Shown piece by piece: positions 13,668 through 14,809 of a DNA stretch of 14,809 bases. Each line of letters opens with the position of its first letter. Positions within the stretch are counted from its first letter, which is position 1. The stretch comes from an uncultured Lachnospiraceae bacterium (lineage in GTDB: Bacteria > Bacillota > Clostridia > Lachnospirales > Lachnospiraceae). The position numbers were made by a program, and so were the translations under genes. The stretch spans positions 7,260-22,068 of the forward strand of contig CAJTVQ010000058.1 of the NCBI GenBank assembly GCA_910579935.1, in the 5' to 3' direction. Below the pieces are notes generated by a model. It did no database searches. It saw nothing but the letters and a program-made list of their open reading frames with translations, and was not told the DNA's origin.

Positions 13668-13867
13668 AGACCGCAACCCTCACCAAAAAAAAGTTCTTCT
13701 ATTGTGGAGTTCAGATAATCTGCAATTTTCTTTGCTGTTTGTAATGATGGATTTCTTTCCCCACTTTCAATAAATCGCAAATGTCTTTCCGATAATCCTA
13801 TATTATGAGACAACATTTCTAAACTGATTTTTTTTCCTTCACGATATTTTTTTACTTTATTCACCAT
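13664..13867 (-). CDS. XRE-type helix-turn-helix regulator (67 residues)
   Basis: Almost nothing but a DNA-binding domain: residues 5-61 form the five-helix Cro/C1 fold, with LEMLSHNIGLSERHLRFIESG as the recognition helices and PSLQTAKKIADYLNSTIEELF closing the fold. The ATG at 13867 has AAGGAG only three bases upstream; the next codon, GTG, at six bases, may be the true start. The frame extends upstream to 13960, but that part would overlap the promoter and has no support. It is coupled to the zinc-ribbon gene (ATGA). Transcription starts from a TTGACA/TAGAAT promoter whose spacer carries one arm of an inverted repeat, so it is likely auto- or cross-regulated with the divergent XRE gene. Confidence 0.85.
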   Translation of the reverse strand: MVNKVKKYREGKKISLEMLSHNIGLSERHLRFIESGERNPSLQTAKKIADYLNSTIEELFFGEGCGL

Positions 13868-13876
13868 CTTCTCCTT

Positions 13877-13930
13877 ATGTACTATTAGTTCATTTGTTTT
13901 AATTCTAATAAACTTGTAGTACATTGTCAA
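13877..13930 (-). promoter_or_regulatory. Consensus promoter with 14-bp inverted-repeat operator
   Basis: On the minus strand TTGACA (13925-13930), a 17-base spacer and TAGAAT (13902-13907) drive the HTH/zinc-ribbon genes. ATGTACTATTAGTT (13877-13890) is inverted at 13911-13924 as AACTTGTAGTACAT (12 of 14 match). One arm fills most of the promoter spacer and the other sits next to the ribosome site. A regulator bound here would block transcription; the region also lies upstream of the divergent XRE gene, whose own promoter is not clear. Confidence 0.75.
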
Positions 13931-13986
13931 GTTTTTTCTATTGTATGGTGATAAAATCATATAAATTGTATAGGAGGAACGGTATC

Positions 13987-14364
13987 TTGTTTATCGGAAA
14001 AAATATAAAAAAACTCCGGAAAGCCCATCATTTGACACAAAAAGATTTATCTATGCAGCTAGGGTTAACTCCTAAAATGATATCTTTTTATGAAAATGAT
14101 GAGCGTATTCCTCCTGCTGATATCTTAATAAAACTTTCCCAAATATTTGGCGTTTCAACTGATTTTTTATTAGGTATATCTAATAAAACCCTAAATGAAT
14201 CTAATTCAAAAACAATAGTGGTAAGTTTAGATGAAGATTTTTTGCTTTCTCAATACAAAAAATTAGATGATGAATTTAAAGAAATTATTATTTCAGATAT
14301 AAAAAAATATATAAAGCTTCAAGAATATAAGCCAAAACATTCTTCAGAAAAAAAGCAAGCATAA
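13987..14364 (+). CDS. XRE-family transcriptional regulator (repressor-like, 125 residues)
   Basis: The N-terminal Cro/C1 domain (about 5-63: IGKNIKKLRKAHHLTQKDLS, then LTPKMISFYENDERIPP and FGVSTDFLLGIS) is followed by a charged helical tail (80-125) that may dimerise. This is the build of repressors that control ICEs, plasmids and prophages. The start is a TTG at 13987-13989 with AGGAGG at 13972-13977 (9-base spacer); no ATG lies near a ribosome site, and the frame upstream to 13924 crosses the operator region. It is divergent from the small HTH gene, with the operator between them, like a CI/Cro switch. Its codons are very AT-rich, unlike the core genes left of the tRNA. Target genes are unknown. 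Confidence 0.88.
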   Translation: MFIGKNIKKLRKAHHLTQKDLSMQLGLTPKMISFYENDERIPPADILIKLSQIFGVSTDFLLGISNKTLNESNSKTIVVSLDEDFLLSQYKKLDDEFKEIIISDIKKYIKLQEYKPKHSSEKKQA

Positions 14365-14400
14365 TACCTTTTTGTTCCAAAACATATCATTAAAATATAA

Positions 14401-14440
14401 GGCTGTTACATTCAAAAATTTTAATTTCCTAGTAACAGCC
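14401..14440 (+). terminator. Candidate terminator after the XRE gene
   Basis: GGCTGTTAC (14401-14409) is perfectly inverted at 14432-14440, with a 22-base AT-rich loop, and followed by CTTATTTATG. The stem is good but the loop is long and the U-tract weak. It is placed right for the end of the XRE transcript (36 bases past the stop) and could equally be a protein-binding palindrome. Confidence 0.45.
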
Positions 14441-14589
14441 CTTATTTATGCTAACCTATCTTATTAGCATTTATACTTGAATTGTTCACGGTATCAAACT
14501 TAAAACCTGGATTTGAAATTTTCTAAACAGAAATATTGACATCCCCTTTTTACATTATTATTAATTTTGCTTTTTCTCCAAATCAACTA

Positions 14590-14609
14590 CCCCGGTGCAA
14601 GCATCGGGG
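14590..14609. repeat. GC-rich hairpin CCCCGGTGC-AA-GCATCGGGG
   Basis: A perfect 5-base CCCCG/CGGGG stem continues through one G-T pair and TGC/GCA. It stands alone in very AT-rich sequence and is not followed by a U-tract on either strand, so it is not an ordinary terminator. It lies 40 bases past the end of the partial minus-strand gene. Compact GC-rich hairpins at such a place are seen at IS200/IS605-type element ends, but nothing else here supports that. Confidence 0.5.
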
Positions 14610-14648
14610 AATGAACCCTCCTATGATTCAAACTTCTCATTCTACACT

Positions 14649-14809
14649 TTATGTTCCTTCTAACTCTTCTTTCTTATCATTATTCTCCTTAAAATTATAT
14701 TCTTTTTCCTGCAACTTATAATAAAGGTGATTATAAGATGTTCTTTCTCTTAATATTTTTGGCTCTTCAGGGGTAATAGTGGGTGAAAAGCACCCACAAC
14801 CCCAGTGTT
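14649..14809 (-). CDS. Unidentified protein, C-terminal part only
   Basis: Open frame from the right edge to a TAA at 14649-14651, 52 residues visible, beginning HWGCGCFSPTITPEEPKILR and ending in a very charged Lys/Glu/Asn tail (NNDKKEELEGT). The first visible part has a GCGC motif and the rest looks like a single helix (TSYNHLYYKLQEKEYNFKEN). Codon use matches the AT-rich neighbours and the other two minus frames are closed, so it is probably real. I do not recognise the family; the rest lies beyond the window. The overlapping plus-strand frame (14536-14721) has no ribosome site. Confidence 0.55.
   Translation of the reverse strand, partial: HWGCGCFSPTITPEEPKILRERTSYNHLYYKLQEKEYNFKENNDKKEELEGT

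Noticed and set aside
13868..13960. Upstream extension of the 67-residue HTH gene
   Set aside because: It would run through the promoter and operator and has no ribosome site; the start near 13867 has AAGGAG.
14536..14721. Plus-strand frame and a TTGACA-17-TATTAA promoter-like pair at 14536-14564
   Set aside because: The frame begins inside the promoter-like sequence without a ribosome site and crosses a hairpin and a likely minus-strand gene; the promoter match is isolated and leads to no gene.
12207..14809. Second copy of the tRNA 3' end (far attachment site) and CRISPR-type arrays
   Set aside because: I looked for a repeat of the tRNA 3' sequence and for regularly spaced repeats and found neither in the window.

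Overview
The window looks like the chromosome of a Clostridia member, most likely Lachnospiraceae. The evidence is a Cys-specific T-box leader, the order cysE-cysS-mrnC-rlmB, strong AGGAGG-type ribosome binding sites, an Ala tRNA without an encoded CCA, and protein sequences of Clostridial style. This is judged by reading alone; no database search was possible.

Positions 1-10011 are core chromosome, with every gene on the minus strand. Read in the direction of transcription, a first group is ispF (isoprenoid synthesis), an Eis-like GNAT acetyltransferase, hflX (ribosome-splitting GTPase) and a membrane chemoreceptor fused to a PilZ domain. Right behind the chemoreceptor stop codon a TTGACA/TATTCT promoter starts a T-box leader whose specifier is UGC (Cys). 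It controls cysE (serine acetyltransferase) and cysS (cysteinyl-tRNA synthetase), followed by mrnC (23S rRNA maturation) and rlmB (23S G2251 methylation). This ties cysteine synthesis and charging to uncharged tRNA-Cys, with rRNA processing genes downstream. A membrane-anchored acidic protein with a short tandem repeat runs off the left edge. The cysE-cysS gap (3463-3609) can fold into a closed multi-branch structure.

Positions 10157-10763 hold a plus-strand conserved-looking hypothetical gene and a tRNA-Ala (anticodon CGC). From the 3' end of the tRNA onward the sequence changes character: a convergent tyrosine recombinase gene with a TTG start, repeats that look like recombinase arm sites, and an AT-rich cargo region. 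This is the left end of an integrated element (ICE, IME or prophage-like) using tRNA-Ala as its target. The other end is not in the window.

Inside the element, 12207-13082 has no convincing gene. It holds two diverged copies of a roughly 100-bp palindromic element (12234-12338 and 12984-13079) that keep the same three-stem layout with compensatory base changes. Between them lie a GC-richer block with an 11-bp direct repeat and an AT-rich stretch. The right part (13083-14364) is a regulatory module: two divergent XRE-type regulators around a shared inverted-repeat operator and a consensus promoter, a zinc-ribbon protein translationally coupled to one of them, and a short HTH/Cys-rich reading frame that looks frameshifted. 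A hairpin and the 3' end of an unidentified gene close the window.
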